A stretch of 33,118 bases of DNA from an uncultured Ruminococcus sp. Its GTDB lineage: Bacteria; Bacillota; Clostridia; Oscillospirales; Ruminococcaceae. Of this stretch, positions 23,601 to 31,676 are shown one piece after another; positions within the stretch are counted from its first letter, which is position 1, and the number at the start of each line of letters is the position of its first letter. Made by a program: the position numbers and the translations under genes. The stretch lies in assembly GCA_947177755.1 (NCBI GenBank), contig CAMWVV010000007.1, positions 1 to 33,118 on the forward strand, given 5' to 3'. The notes under the pieces are model-generated. The model was given only the letters and a program-made list of their open reading frames with translations, was not told the DNA's origin and did not search any database.

Positions 23601-23841
23601 CGTCATTTACAGAAGTACGTCCTGAAACGTTCATACCTCTCGAACCGTTGTAACCTTTACCATTTTCGGCTGTAAGCCTGACTGTATCGCTGTTGCCGTA
23701 CCAGCCGTCATAATTCACTTCAAAATCATTGCTGACCTGTTCGCTTGCAAATGCTCTTTCTGCAACCGTCGGCATATATGAAGCTATTCCTGCACTGCAT
23801 ATCAATGCTGTAATACCAGACGTAATTTTTTTTAAACGCAT
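20602..23841 (-). CDS. Secreted CBM22-GH10-CBM22-dockerin-CE1 xylanase/feruloyl esterase
   Basis: 1079 residues with a signal peptide (about 1-33). An N-terminal CBM22 spans about 39-178. The GH10 endo-beta-1,4-xylanase follows (about 188-545), with acid/base E332 in DVANECISDD and nucleophile E460 in VTELDIAL. A second CBM22 (about 567-720) and a type-I dockerin (about 732-795; GDINSDGAINSFDM and ADVDQNGEYNINDA) come next. A Ser/Pro linker leads to a CE1 esterase (about 845-1079) with nucleophile S976 in GFSMGG, D1029 in GSNDT and H1060 in GGYHG, as in the feruloyl esterase of XynZ. It cuts the xylan backbone and releases ferulic acid bound to arabinose. The start has AGGAGGGG upstream. The promoter resembles that of the GH30-GH43 gene. 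Confidence 0.95.
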   Translation of the reverse strand: MRLKKITSGITALICSAGIASYMPTVAERAFASEQVSNDFEVNYDGWYGNSDTVRLTAENGKGYNGSRGMNVSGRTSVNDGASSSKGFYLSGAVEYNYSVQVYSESDEKFRLNLLCIDEETGVETVVELAEKKVKAGQWTELSADYKAPANSYEFRLTLTTESTNDFSFDNVKITSKKGLSAYAAGEKGLKDEFADYFRVGNILNGGTVKNSAITANVIKDFNSIECENEMKPDATLVQSQCSGTNIGVSLNSAAAIMDFCVQNNIAIRGHTFVWHSQTPVWFFKENFDANGNWVDSATMDKRMESYIKNMFNAIETQYPELNLYAYDVANECISDDSNRTANFGGAREPGDNNVQGQGGKSGWVQVYGDNSFVEKAFTYARRYAPEGCDLYYNDYNEYWDHKRDTIYNMCKSLYEKGLLDGVGMQSHVPANATGFAGTDSYLEAMDKYLSIGCDVQVTELDIALTDSNGNVIYSLQDQADKYKAIFKHAMDVNTSGKYNGKVTLVAIWGPNDANSWLKAGSDALLYDKNNQPKPAYTTLTSMIPQSEWGDGSNYQGGGEVKPIEPNAYGWYFADGFEGSTCDWTSRGAGEILTSGRTAYVGDESLLVKDRTNAWNGASKALNRAFVAGNEYSFSANVMYFDGDATDKFYLKLQYTDASGETQYDTIAEATAIKGEWVQLANKNYKIPSDASNMQIYVETAETTNNFYIDEVIGAVAGTTILGAGESKNVTLGDINSDGAINSFDMVLARNGLINGFSDSAEKLSADVDQNGEYNINDAVLIQKFILGQIKEFPVSQSVTPPSSSSKDMITMSEYTPTVQAKVSEFETADSKQEKAGVQYGTVKSGTYYSTTCNRNKPYNILLPANYNENKKYPVLYVLHGYWENQDRMIIKGNDTMYTRQIIGNAIAEGEAEDMIVVFPYVYSSATQENCSAMDDENNAAYDNFINDLTKDLMPHIESTYSVKTGRENTAITGFSMGGRESLLIGMQRADLFGYVGAICPAPGVTGSFKWDSEKEAPSLLFITAGSNDTIVYSNPENYHNNFAKNNVPHIWHYVNGGYHGDNSIHAHIYNFVRAVFKA
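21457..22146 (-). repeat. CBM22-dockerin block, copy 2 (in the GH10-CE1 gene)
   Basis: Encodes residues 566-795, the partner of the block at 17034-17723. Both begin just before the YGWYFADGFEGS segment and end at KEFPV after the dockerin. The abrupt loss of similarity at both edges marks them as one exchangeable cassette. Confidence 0.9.
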
Positions 23842-23890
23842 TTAAAAACCCCTCCTGTTAATATAAGAATTTCGTGTTTAACTATTGCTA

Positions 23891-23952
23891 ATTCTATCAT
23901 ATTCTTATAATTTTGTATTGCACTTTTGTCATGTAATTTACATATTTGTCAT
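23891..23952 (-). promoter_or_regulatory. Promoter and probable AraC-type activator sites of the GH10-CE1 gene
   Basis: Plus-strand half-sites TTTGTCAT at 23925-23932 and 23945-23952 are 20 bases apart. The adjoining TTTGTATTGCAC (23912-23923) is identical to that at 19123-19134. On the minus strand, TAGAAT (23891-23896) follows the element by exactly 15 bases, as at the GH30-GH43 promoter. The leader to the ATG is about 43 bases. Confidence 0.72.
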
Positions 23953-24033
23953 TCAAATTTAACAGATTCCTAACAATTATAAAAGAAATTTATATAGGAG
24001 AAGTTCATAAAAACTTACATATGACAAAAATTT

Positions 24034-26448
24034 TTATTGTTCAGTCAGCATATGCTTCATAAGACAAAGGTCAAATATATCAATTCTGTCATCTTCATAA
24101 ATATCCCCTGCTTTCCAGTTGGCAAGCGTTATATCGGGTACATCTAAAAGCCATTTCTGCATAGTCACTGCATCTGCAATATTAAATGCACCATCATCAT
24201 TGACATCTCCCGTAATTATTTCTGATGTACCTATTTTAAGCTGTCTGATAGCCGATGTCCCGTTATTTGTAAAATATGAACAATATAATTTTTGTCCACT
24301 GTATGCAAGTGACAAGAAATTGACTAAATCCATTGCCAGTATATTTCCCGTCATTTCCCAGTTTTCACCGTTCAGTGAATATAAAGCCAGTTCATAGGGA
24401 TTCTGCGTATTGACTGCCAAACAGCATTTACCGTCAGCTAAAATCGGTACTTGAGAAAAAGCATTTTCAGAAATGGTATCAGGCAACGGATAAGACGTTA
24501 TTTTTCCGTCAGAAAATTTATAAACTGCATTTCCGCTTCCTGACGGTGCAATCCATGCATTATTTCCGTCCGATATCATAGACACAGAACCACAGGCAGT
24601 TTCCGAAATTGTTTTTATATTCCATTCACCGTTATTGTTATTGTAAACAGCAATCTTTGATTTGTTTCCGTCGCTAATATCCCTGTAGGCAATCACAGTA
24701 TTACCGTTCAGAACGGCAACAGACATATTACATACATTTTTATCGATGTTTTCGCCGAGCGTTGTTAAAACTTCAGTTTCCGGGTTATAACAGGCGGAAT
24801 GCAGTGCATAGGGAAAAGTTCCTGTTGTATATGTAAAATATACTTTGTTTCGGTCGGCTGTCAGGTCGGCATATTGTGCAAGTTCTGTCCCCTTATAGAC
24901 CTCCGTCCAATTTCCCGAAGAATGTTCATAACGACATAAATGCAGTAAGAAATTTCTGTCCTGATACAATACATACGGAGTATTTCCACAAAACGCAAGT
25001 TTCGGCTGATTCATATCTGTATAACTGCCCGTTCCGAGAGACTGTCCCTGTTTTGTAAGTTCATTGCCATCAAATTTATAAAGCATGGCAGATGATTCAT
25101 CTGACGCAATCAGGTACACTGTGCCGTCTTCCGATGATGCAATCTGACAGGGTTTATAATTCTCTAAATTTTCACTGCTTATACTTTCCCATAATTTTTC
25201 TTCAGAAATATCTGCAAATTCAACGGAAAACGTCAAAGCTTCCTCATTCATTGTAATATTGCTTATCCTGATACCGCTGTTTGTTCCGTTGGAATAGACA
25301 AGCGCACCGTCGGTAATATCAGCATTCGGGTTCAAAGAACCGACTGAATCGGGGGCATTCTCACCACCGTAGTTAGAAGAAAAAAGATTGCCTTCTCCTG
25401 CATCAAGTGCGGTTTCTTCAGGACGAAAAACATATATTTCATCTTTATTTTCTTTGAAGTTTCCGTCAACTTCCGTATTCACACGATAAACAACCAGACC
25501 TGTTCCGTATATCTTCACGTCCATTTCATCTGAATAGCGTTCACCCTGCTGTCTGTATTCCACGGCAAAAAATTCCGTATCTGAAAGCGGTGTTTTCAGC
25601 AGATAAAGACGATTTCCGCTGTCGGAAGAAACAGGGGCAAGCGTATATGTTCCGCTTGTTGTAATATCCTCAGACTCCAGCCATTTTGAAATTTCTGCCC
25701 TGTGATAGGCAAGCGGATACTGCAAAAATACCGAATCAGATGCCATAATATCCCACAACCCGACAGGTGTTCCAGTACGATTGTTGCGATATAAATCGGG
25801 ATAACCCAAAGAATGAAGAAATTCATGGCACAATACGCCCTCCGCACCTGTAATCTGATTTTCAAAAAGCTGTGTGCTGTTCTGAATATTCACTCTGTTT
25901 ACTGAAAGTCCATTAATTTTTATTCCGCTCATAGAAAACGCCCTTGGCCATATGGGAGAACTCATATCAGCCGCCTTGCCGTCAACGACAAGAATAATAT
26001 TGTCAATAATTCCGTCAGCATTTCCGTCCATTTGTGTATCATTCGGAATATTGATATTCTGAAGTATTTCCACTGCAATCTGTGAACAGGTTGAATATGC
26101 TGTTTCGTCAGAGGAAAGTATATACGGAGTAATTACGCCGTTCTCCATCTGTGGAAAATAACTGGTTACGTGCATTTTTCCGTAAGAAATTTTATCAATA
26201 TATCCCGATAATGAATGACAAGTATCAGTACCGTTACACATAGAAATAATGTCTTCAGTCCGGTTTTCCATGAAATTTGATGATGAAAGGGAGTCGGACT
26301 GTGCAAAGAGTACAATATTGTTAAACTGCACTTCTGAAGTTTCTGCCGCCGCAGACTGTCCGACCGCAACAACAGGTATTGAAGATACCAGTAACATCTG
26401 TGCCATAACAGATGCTGTGATTTTTTTAAATAATCTTATTGTTTTCAT
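24034..26448 (-). CDS. Secreted M6-like metalloprotease with beta-propeller-like region and dockerin
   Basis: 804 residues with a signal peptide (about 1-35). The zinc site HEFLHSLGYPDL (208-219) has the M6/immune-inhibitor-A form HExxHxxGxPD, followed by GLWDIMASDS (230-239), the usual Met-turn segment. A large central part (about 420-735) carries repeated beta-strand units (e.g. GTVYLIASDESS) like a propeller. A C-terminal type-I dockerin (about 742-804; GDVNDDGAFNIADA and GDIYEDDRIDIFD loops) should attach it to a cellulosome or the cell surface. Its substrate is unknown: scaffoldin processing, plant protein or host protein are all possible. It lies downstream of the hybrid kinase gene and has no xylanase-type promoter element. 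Confidence 0.87.
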   Translation of the reverse strand: MKTIRLFKKITASVMAQMLLVSSIPVVAVGQSAAAETSEVQFNNIVLFAQSDSLSSSNFMENRTEDIISMCNGTDTCHSLSGYIDKISYGKMHVTSYFPQMENGVITPYILSSDETAYSTCSQIAVEILQNINIPNDTQMDGNADGIIDNIILVVDGKAADMSSPIWPRAFSMSGIKINGLSVNRVNIQNSTQLFENQITGAEGVLCHEFLHSLGYPDLYRNNRTGTPVGLWDIMASDSVFLQYPLAYHRAEISKWLESEDITTSGTYTLAPVSSDSGNRLYLLKTPLSDTEFFAVEYRQQGERYSDEMDVKIYGTGLVVYRVNTEVDGNFKENKDEIYVFRPEETALDAGEGNLFSSNYGGENAPDSVGSLNPNADITDGALVYSNGTNSGIRISNITMNEEALTFSVEFADISEEKLWESISSENLENYKPCQIASSEDGTVYLIASDESSAMLYKFDGNELTKQGQSLGTGSYTDMNQPKLAFCGNTPYVLYQDRNFLLHLCRYEHSSGNWTEVYKGTELAQYADLTADRNKVYFTYTTGTFPYALHSACYNPETEVLTTLGENIDKNVCNMSVAVLNGNTVIAYRDISDGNKSKIAVYNNNNGEWNIKTISETACGSVSMISDGNNAWIAPSGSGNAVYKFSDGKITSYPLPDTISENAFSQVPILADGKCCLAVNTQNPYELALYSLNGENWEMTGNILAMDLVNFLSLAYSGQKLYCSYFTNNGTSAIRQLKIGTSEIITGDVNDDGAFNIADAVTMQKWLLDVPDITLANWKAGDIYEDDRIDIFDLCLMKHMLTEQ

Positions 26449-26457
26449 AGTAAACCT

Positions 26458-26482
26458 GCATGATATAATAATAAAATCATGC
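26458..26482. repeat. Short inverted repeat next to the metalloprotease start
   Basis: GCATGAT (26458-26464) and ATCATGC (26476-26482) flank an 11-base AT-rich centre. It stands 9 bases from the start codon and touches the weak AGG ribosome site, so it could be an operator or affect translation. No clear promoter is seen in the 82-base gap. Confidence 0.4.
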
Positions 26483-26530
26483 GACCTTTCCGTTTAATAT
26501 TTTCAATAATAATATGAACAAAAGCATAAA

Positions 26531-29500
26531 TTATTTTAAAATATCTTTCAGCGTTTCCATAAGTTTGTCTATATTGATAGGCTTTGCTACATATCCGTTC
26601 ATTCCTGCCTCTATAGCTTCCTGCCTGTCTTCTTCAAAGGCATTGGCGGTCATTGCTATAATAGGAATCCCCGATTTTGCAGGGTCGTCCAATGCACGAA
26701 TAGCCCTTGTAGCCTGATAGCCGTTCATAATGGGCATCTGAACATCCATAAGAACAACATCATATGTACCTGCGGACTTATTCTTCATCATATCCACGGC
26801 TACTGTTCCGTCGTCGGCAGTATCAATGACGAATCCGACATTTTCAAGAATAGCCTGTGCAATCTCCTGATTCAGTTCATTATCCTCGACAAGCAGAATT
26901 TTTCTTCCATCGAAACGCAATTCATGCTCTTCTGTTTCCTCCGAATTTTCCTTATCCATATAAGGTGCAGCCAGAACGCCACGCAGTTCGGAGAAGAAAA
27001 TAGGTTTGGAACAGAATGCCGTCACGCCTGCTTCCCTAGCTTCATCTTCAATGTCTGCCCAGTCGTAAGCGGTAAGTATTATAATGGGTGTTTCATCTCC
27101 GATTACTTTACGGATTCGGCGGACAAGTTCAATTCCATTCATATCAGGCATAAGCCAGTCAATGATATATGCACTGTATGATTCGTTCTGTTCAAGTGCA
27201 AATTCCGTACGGATAATAGCTTCTTTTCCCAAAGTAGTCCAGTCGGGGTGCATACCTATGGCAGAAAGCATTTTGCTTACACTTACACAAGTGTTCACAT
27301 CATCGTCTACCACCAAAGCCCTGAGATTTGCAAGCTGTTCCAGTCGCTGTGTCTCTACATGACTTTCAGCAACTTTGAAACGGAATTTTACAATAAATTC
27401 CGAGCCTTTTCCCTCTTCGCTCTCAACTGTAATAGTACCGTTCATCATGTCCACTATGTTTTTAGTAATGGCAAGACCGAGACCCGTTCCCTGAATACCG
27501 CTTACAGTAGCAGTCTGTTCCCTCTCAAACGGCTCAAAGACGTGTTTCAGAAATTCGGGGCTCATGCCTATACCAGTGTCCTTGACCCTAAATTCATAAG
27601 AAGCATAATTTTCCTGTGATTCCGCAGTCTGAATTATACGCACGCTTACCATACCGCCCGGCTTTGTATATTTCATGGCATTGCTGAGAATATTAAGCAA
27701 CACCTGATTCAGACGAAGTTTGTCGCAGATAATCGTTTCGTTTGTTACATCTAATGTATCTATGTAAAATTCCAGCTGTTTTGCTTTCACGTCAGCCTGA
27801 ACAATTGTTTTAAGGTCATGCATTATGTCGGGCAGACTGACTTCCTTTTCTTCTATCTTGACTTTTCCGCTCTCGATTCGGCTCATATCCAGTACGTCGT
27901 TAATAAGACTTAAAAGATGATTGCTTGAAGTCATTATTTTACCCAGATAGTCCTGTACCTGTGCTTTGTTGTCAATATGAGTTACTGCCAGTGATGTGAA
28001 GCCAATAATAGCGTTCATAGGCGTGCGGATATCATGCGACATATTGTTAAGGAAAGTAGTCTTTGCATTATTGGCATACTGAGCTTGTGCCAGTGCCTCC
28101 GCCAGCATCTCTTTCTGCTCATGTTCCCTGCGTATCATCTCATCAATATTTCGGAATCCGACAAGTATAAAACCATCCTGCTCAGGTGTATCTTCTCCGA
28201 CCTTAACATAAGTATATTGAAAATGATGATTTTCCCCGTCCACCTGTATACGATAGCTTCCTGTATATTCCGTGTTTGTCTCTAACTGTTCTTTTACTTT
28301 ATCCAGTGCCAGTGCTTCGGTGAGATACTGCCTGTCTTCAGGGTGAACACGGTCATGGATATACTGTTCCAGAATGGGAGCGTAGGGGTGTTCTTCCACA
28401 GAATCCTTTTTCAGTCCTTTTGTCACATAACCTTCCAGTTTTACGATTTTTGCGGTGTCCTTTTCCTTATTGACGGCAAAAACATTTGTATAGTCATGGC
28501 TCAGTGCCTCCACAATGGCAAGCTGTTCACTCATCTCCCTGTTTGACTGCTCTGTAGCGTTTAAAAGCTTCTTGTTCCACCGACCTTTTAAAAAGAGTAT
28601 CAGGACAATGCAGATAATCAGGGCAGTAATAAAAGAAACTATAAGCATAATTTTCGGATTAGACTGAAGATATTGCATAAGATTCATATCCCCGACATTA
28701 TAAGTGGTATATTCCGAAACAAACTGATTCAGTTTATCGTCAGGTATCTGTTGCAGGCACTTGTTTAATATAGTTATAAGTTCATGGTCTGCACTGTCAC
28801 GAACATACATTCGGAAATCAATTTTTATATCATTTGTAATACTGTAATACAAAGAATTAGTAGTATCATTATTAACAAATAACTGTGCTGAATAGGTATA
28901 CACATATGCAACATCTGCTTCATGATTCAGGACAGCCTGCATGGCATCTTCCCGTGTGGGATAGTTCAGAATTTCAATATCTCCGTGAAGTGCCTGAAGA
29001 ATAAGCTCTTTGCTCTGAGAGTCTGTCACCGCAATTTTTTTAATCTCGCCTTCAAAATTCTGCCGTATAACCCTTGCTATTCCTGCTGTCATATATGCAT
29101 CTGTACTGAATCCACGATAAGCGGATTCCTCCGCCGTCGGAGGTGAATTTATTTTATCAATTACAACGTCCACGCCGTTAGTGCCTGCCATATTGTAATA
29201 GTCTTCCTTGTCCTTTGGGATAATGATTTCATAAGGCAGTCCTGCAAGTTCCATGACATAGGCGAAATAATCAGGAAGAATACCCTTTAATTCCCCGTTC
29301 TCCACATAGGAATACGGCTCCCTGTTGCCAAGGGCAGTAACAGTGATTGTTTTTTCTCCTGAAACGACTTTATTAATATATTCCTTTTCACGTTCTGTAA
29401 AAGCAAATGCAGACGGATAGACAGGTCCATAATACTGATAAAACAGCACATTCTGCCAGTCGCCTTCATTCATGTCCATCTGCTCGATAGCATAATTGAT

Positions 29501-30196
29501 TTCTTCAAGAAGTTCTGTATCATCTTTTCTGACAATCGCATAGAAATTATCTTCTTCAATGATTTCCAATGTCTTTTCGTTTTCTGTCTTTCTAAGGTCA
29601 CTGGAAAGTATCGCATCAACTTCACCATTCTGCAAAGCGGCAGTAAGTACATCTGAATTATCGTATTCCTTTACCTTGTAAGAAAATCCCTTTTTCTCGG
29701 CAAACTTCACAAGGCTTTGATTCTGACTGCTCCCCGTGAGTTCTCCAACAATCATTCCGTCATATGTCTTGTAATCACTGCTGTGCAGTTTTGCATTATC
29801 AATCCGAACTGAAAGAATAGTATTGTTTCTTCCGATTGGATAGGAAAAGGCAAATTTTTCTTCACGTTCCGAAGTTTTTCGGGCAGAAGTCACTACATCA
29901 ATTTCACCGTCCTCCAGCATTGTGAGCATTTCACCCCATGAATTGTCATAACCTGTGTACTGAAAATTCAAATGGGAATATTCCGAAACCAAATTGAGAA
30001 ATTCAATACCGTATCCTGTCAGTCTGCCGTCGTCGTCTTTCATATGGTAACCTTCAAAATAAAATATACCTGCTTTAACTGTCCTGTTATTAAGCAGTTC
30101 TTCGGCTGATACTGTTGTGAAATTTGATACCATAAATATTAAGACTGTCATAAATGCGACAAATATCTTTTTGTATATTTTGTTTTCAGTCTGCAT
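26531..30196 (-). CDS. BvgS-like hybrid sensor histidine kinase with two solute-binding domains and two receiver domains
   Basis: 1221 residues from the ATG at 30196 (CAGGAGG eight bases upstream; an in-frame ATG 12 codons earlier lacks one). A signal/membrane segment (about 8-27) is followed by two extracellular SBP_bac_3-type domains (about 38-258 and 283-503). A membrane helix (about 516-537) and a PAS-like domain (about 560-690) lead to HisKA with H721 in NMSHDIRTP, then HATPase (N-box LNILSNAMKYT, G-boxes DTGIGM and GTGLGL). The two receivers have phospho-acceptors D1013 (IIDWLMPD) and D1151 (LMDVQMP). No HPt or DNA-binding output domain is present. Solute-binding domains of this class bind amino acids or similar small polar molecules. 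The response partner is not in the window, and the next gene downstream is the dockerin metalloprotease. Confidence 0.93.
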   Translation of the reverse strand: MQTENKIYKKIFVAFMTVLIFMVSNFTTVSAEELLNNRTVKAGIFYFEGYHMKDDDGRLTGYGIEFLNLVSEYSHLNFQYTGYDNSWGEMLTMLEDGEIDVVTSARKTSEREEKFAFSYPIGRNNTILSVRIDNAKLHSSDYKTYDGMIVGELTGSSQNQSLVKFAEKKGFSYKVKEYDNSDVLTAALQNGEVDAILSSDLRKTENEKTLEIIEEDNFYAIVRKDDTELLEEINYAIEQMDMNEGDWQNVLFYQYYGPVYPSAFAFTEREKEYINKVVSGEKTITVTALGNREPYSYVENGELKGILPDYFAYVMELAGLPYEIIIPKDKEDYYNMAGTNGVDVVIDKINSPPTAEESAYRGFSTDAYMTAGIARVIRQNFEGEIKKIAVTDSQSKELILQALHGDIEILNYPTREDAMQAVLNHEADVAYVYTYSAQLFVNNDTTNSLYYSITNDIKIDFRMYVRDSADHELITILNKCLQQIPDDKLNQFVSEYTTYNVGDMNLMQYLQSNPKIMLIVSFITALIICIVLILFLKGRWNKKLLNATEQSNREMSEQLAIVEALSHDYTNVFAVNKEKDTAKIVKLEGYVTKGLKKDSVEEHPYAPILEQYIHDRVHPEDRQYLTEALALDKVKEQLETNTEYTGSYRIQVDGENHHFQYTYVKVGEDTPEQDGFILVGFRNIDEMIRREHEQKEMLAEALAQAQYANNAKTTFLNNMSHDIRTPMNAIIGFTSLAVTHIDNKAQVQDYLGKIMTSSNHLLSLINDVLDMSRIESGKVKIEEKEVSLPDIMHDLKTIVQADVKAKQLEFYIDTLDVTNETIICDKLRLNQVLLNILSNAMKYTKPGGMVSVRIIQTAESQENYASYEFRVKDTGIGMSPEFLKHVFEPFEREQTATVSGIQGTGLGLAITKNIVDMMNGTITVESEEGKGSEFIVKFRFKVAESHVETQRLEQLANLRALVVDDDVNTCVSVSKMLSAIGMHPDWTTLGKEAIIRTEFALEQNESYSAYIIDWLMPDMNGIELVRRIRKVIGDETPIIILTAYDWADIEDEAREAGVTAFCSKPIFFSELRGVLAAPYMDKENSEETEEHELRFDGRKILLVEDNELNQEIAQAILENVGFVIDTADDGTVAVDMMKNKSAGTYDVVLMDVQMPIMNGYQATRAIRALDDPAKSGIPIIAMTANAFEEDRQEAIEAGMNGYVAKPINIDKLMETLKDILK

Positions 30197-30246
30197 TGTT
30201 TTTACCTCCTGATTGCCATCAGTCATTGACAAGTTTTTATTTTTCT

Positions 30247-30275
30247 ATTATACCACTTCTCAGAAATATTTGCAA
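30247..30275 (-). promoter_or_regulatory. Promoter of the hybrid kinase gene
   Basis: On the minus strand, TTGCAA (30270-30275) and TATAAT (30247-30252) are 17 bases apart, about 50 bases before the start codon. Confidence 0.78.
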
Positions 30276-30513
30276 TAATAATTTTTATATTTTGTGTTCA
30301 CCTGCGAAAGATATAGTCAATCCATTTTATAAAAAAGTACAAAAGTGATATAATAAAAATATGAGGGGAGTGGGCTAAATGCGTCGTTTATAATTGAATA
30401 AAAAATTTTATATAATATTGTAATGTCACTATATCCTGATAACATCAAAGCTACATATTTCTGTGTCTGATTTTTTAACACTGCTATTAGCCACTTTTGC
30501 GGTAAATAACTGA
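30276..30513. other. Gene-free stretch between divergent kinase and chorismate synthase genes
   Basis: No coding region is supported. A TATAAT at about 30,345 on the plus strand is followed by GAGGGGAGTGG and only a four-codon reading frame. The rest is AT-rich. No riboswitch-like or tRNA fold was recognised, though an uncharacterised small RNA is possible. Confidence 0.45.
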
Positions 30514-30542
30514 TTGACATAATTTTCAATATATGTTATAAT
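30514..30542 (+). promoter_or_regulatory. Promoter of aroC (perfect sigma-A consensus)
   Basis: TTGACA (30514-30519) and TATAAT (30537-30542) are exactly 17 bases apart. The expected transcript start is about 30,549, inside or next to the GGGAG ribosome site (30548-30552), giving a very short leader. Confidence 0.85.
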
Positions 30543-30561
30543 TTCGTGGGAGATGATTTTT

Positions 30562-31653
30562 TTGAAAAATACATTTGGTTCAAGCGTTGCCGTCACGATT
30601 TTCGGAGAAAGTCACGGCAATATGATTGGTGCGGTTCTTGACGGTTTAGCGTCGGGTATTAACATTGACGAAAATTTTATAGCATCACAGATGGAACTAA
30701 GAAAATCTGTCGGTGCATTGTCTACCGCACGCCGTGAAGCCGACGAGGTTAAAATTGTAAGCGGTGTTTTCAACGGCAAGACTACAGGTACACCAATAAC
30801 ATTTATAATTGAAAACAAGGACACAAGAAGTAAAGACTATGGCGAACTTGCTTACAAAGCCCGTCCAGGTCATGCCGACTACACCGCACAGATGAAATAT
30901 CACGGTTTTCAGGATTTCAGAGGCGGAGGACATTTTTCAGGCAGAATCACAGCTGGACTTGTTGCCGCCGGTGCTGTCGCTATAAATGCACTCAGAAAAA
31001 AGGGTATCTATATTGGTACTCATATACTTTCATGTGCGGGAGTACGCGACCGTGATTTCAGCAATATTGCAGAAGATATAAACACACTCAATAATCTTGA
31101 CTTTGCCGTACTGGACGAAAGTGCAAAAAATGAAATGACAGGAAAAATTGAAGAGGCAAAAAGAAACGGTGACAGCGTGGGCGGTCGTCTTGAAACTGCT
31201 GTAATCGGTTTTCCATCAGGTGTTGGCGAACCGTGGTTCGACACCATCGAGGGCGTGCTTGCACACATTCTTTTCAGTGTTCCTGCGGTAAAAGGCGTTG
31301 AGTTCGGTGACGGCTTTGAACTTGCCGAAAAATACGGAAGCACGGCAAATGATGCTTACTATTCAGACAACGGAAACGTCTACACGAAAACAAACCACAA
31401 CGGCGGAATTTTAGGCGGTATAACAAACGGTATGCCGATTGTTTTCCGCACTGCCGTAAAACCCACGCCGTCCATTTACAAGGAACAAAACACTATTGAC
31501 CTCAACACCATGCAGGAAACAACATTGCAGATAAAAGGTCGTCACGACCCTGCAATCATACACCGTGCAAGAGTAGTTATCGACAGTGTGACCGCCCTCG
31601 TACTTTGTGACCAGCTCGCCCTCAGATATGGTACGAACTGGCTCGCCGAATAA
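30562..31653 (+). CDS. aroC: Chorismate synthase
   Basis: 363 residues if started at the TTG at 30562, which has GGGAG nine bases upstream. The ATG at 30553 touches that site and is less likely unless translation is leaderless. Family signatures are present: FGESHG near the N-terminus, ARREADEV, RPGHADYT, RGGGHFSGRITAG and the C-terminal GRHDPAIIHRA. It converts 5-enolpyruvylshikimate-3-phosphate to chorismate, the last common step of aromatic amino acid synthesis, and needs reduced FMN. The length is the usual one. The DAHP synthase gene follows by 23 bases, so first and last steps of the shikimate pathway are co-expressed here. Confidence 0.96.
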   Translation: MKNTFGSSVAVTIFGESHGNMIGAVLDGLASGINIDENFIASQMELRKSVGALSTARREADEVKIVSGVFNGKTTGTPITFIIENKDTRSKDYGELAYKARPGHADYTAQMKYHGFQDFRGGGHFSGRITAGLVAAGAVAINALRKKGIYIGTHILSCAGVRDRDFSNIAEDINTLNNLDFAVLDESAKNEMTGKIEEAKRNGDSVGGRLETAVIGFPSGVGEPWFDTIEGVLAHILFSVPAVKGVEFGDGFELAEKYGSTANDAYYSDNGNVYTKTNHNGGILGGITNGMPIVFRTAVKPTPSIYKEQNTIDLNTMQETTLQIKGRHDPAIIHRARVVIDSVTALVLCDQLALRYGTNWLAE

Positions 31654-31676
31654 TTTATAAAAGGAAGTTTTTAATT

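Noticed and set aside
24010-24033. An ATGACAAA on the plus strand near the metalloprotease end, resembling the activator half-site
   Set aside because: It is single, in the wrong place and orientation for any gene start, and lacks the 20-bp partner and the TAGAAT box.
30335-30400. TATAAT followed by a GAGGGGAG-like site, suggesting a tiny gene
   Set aside because: The only reading frame behind it has four codons, and no RNA fold was recognised, so no feature is claimed.
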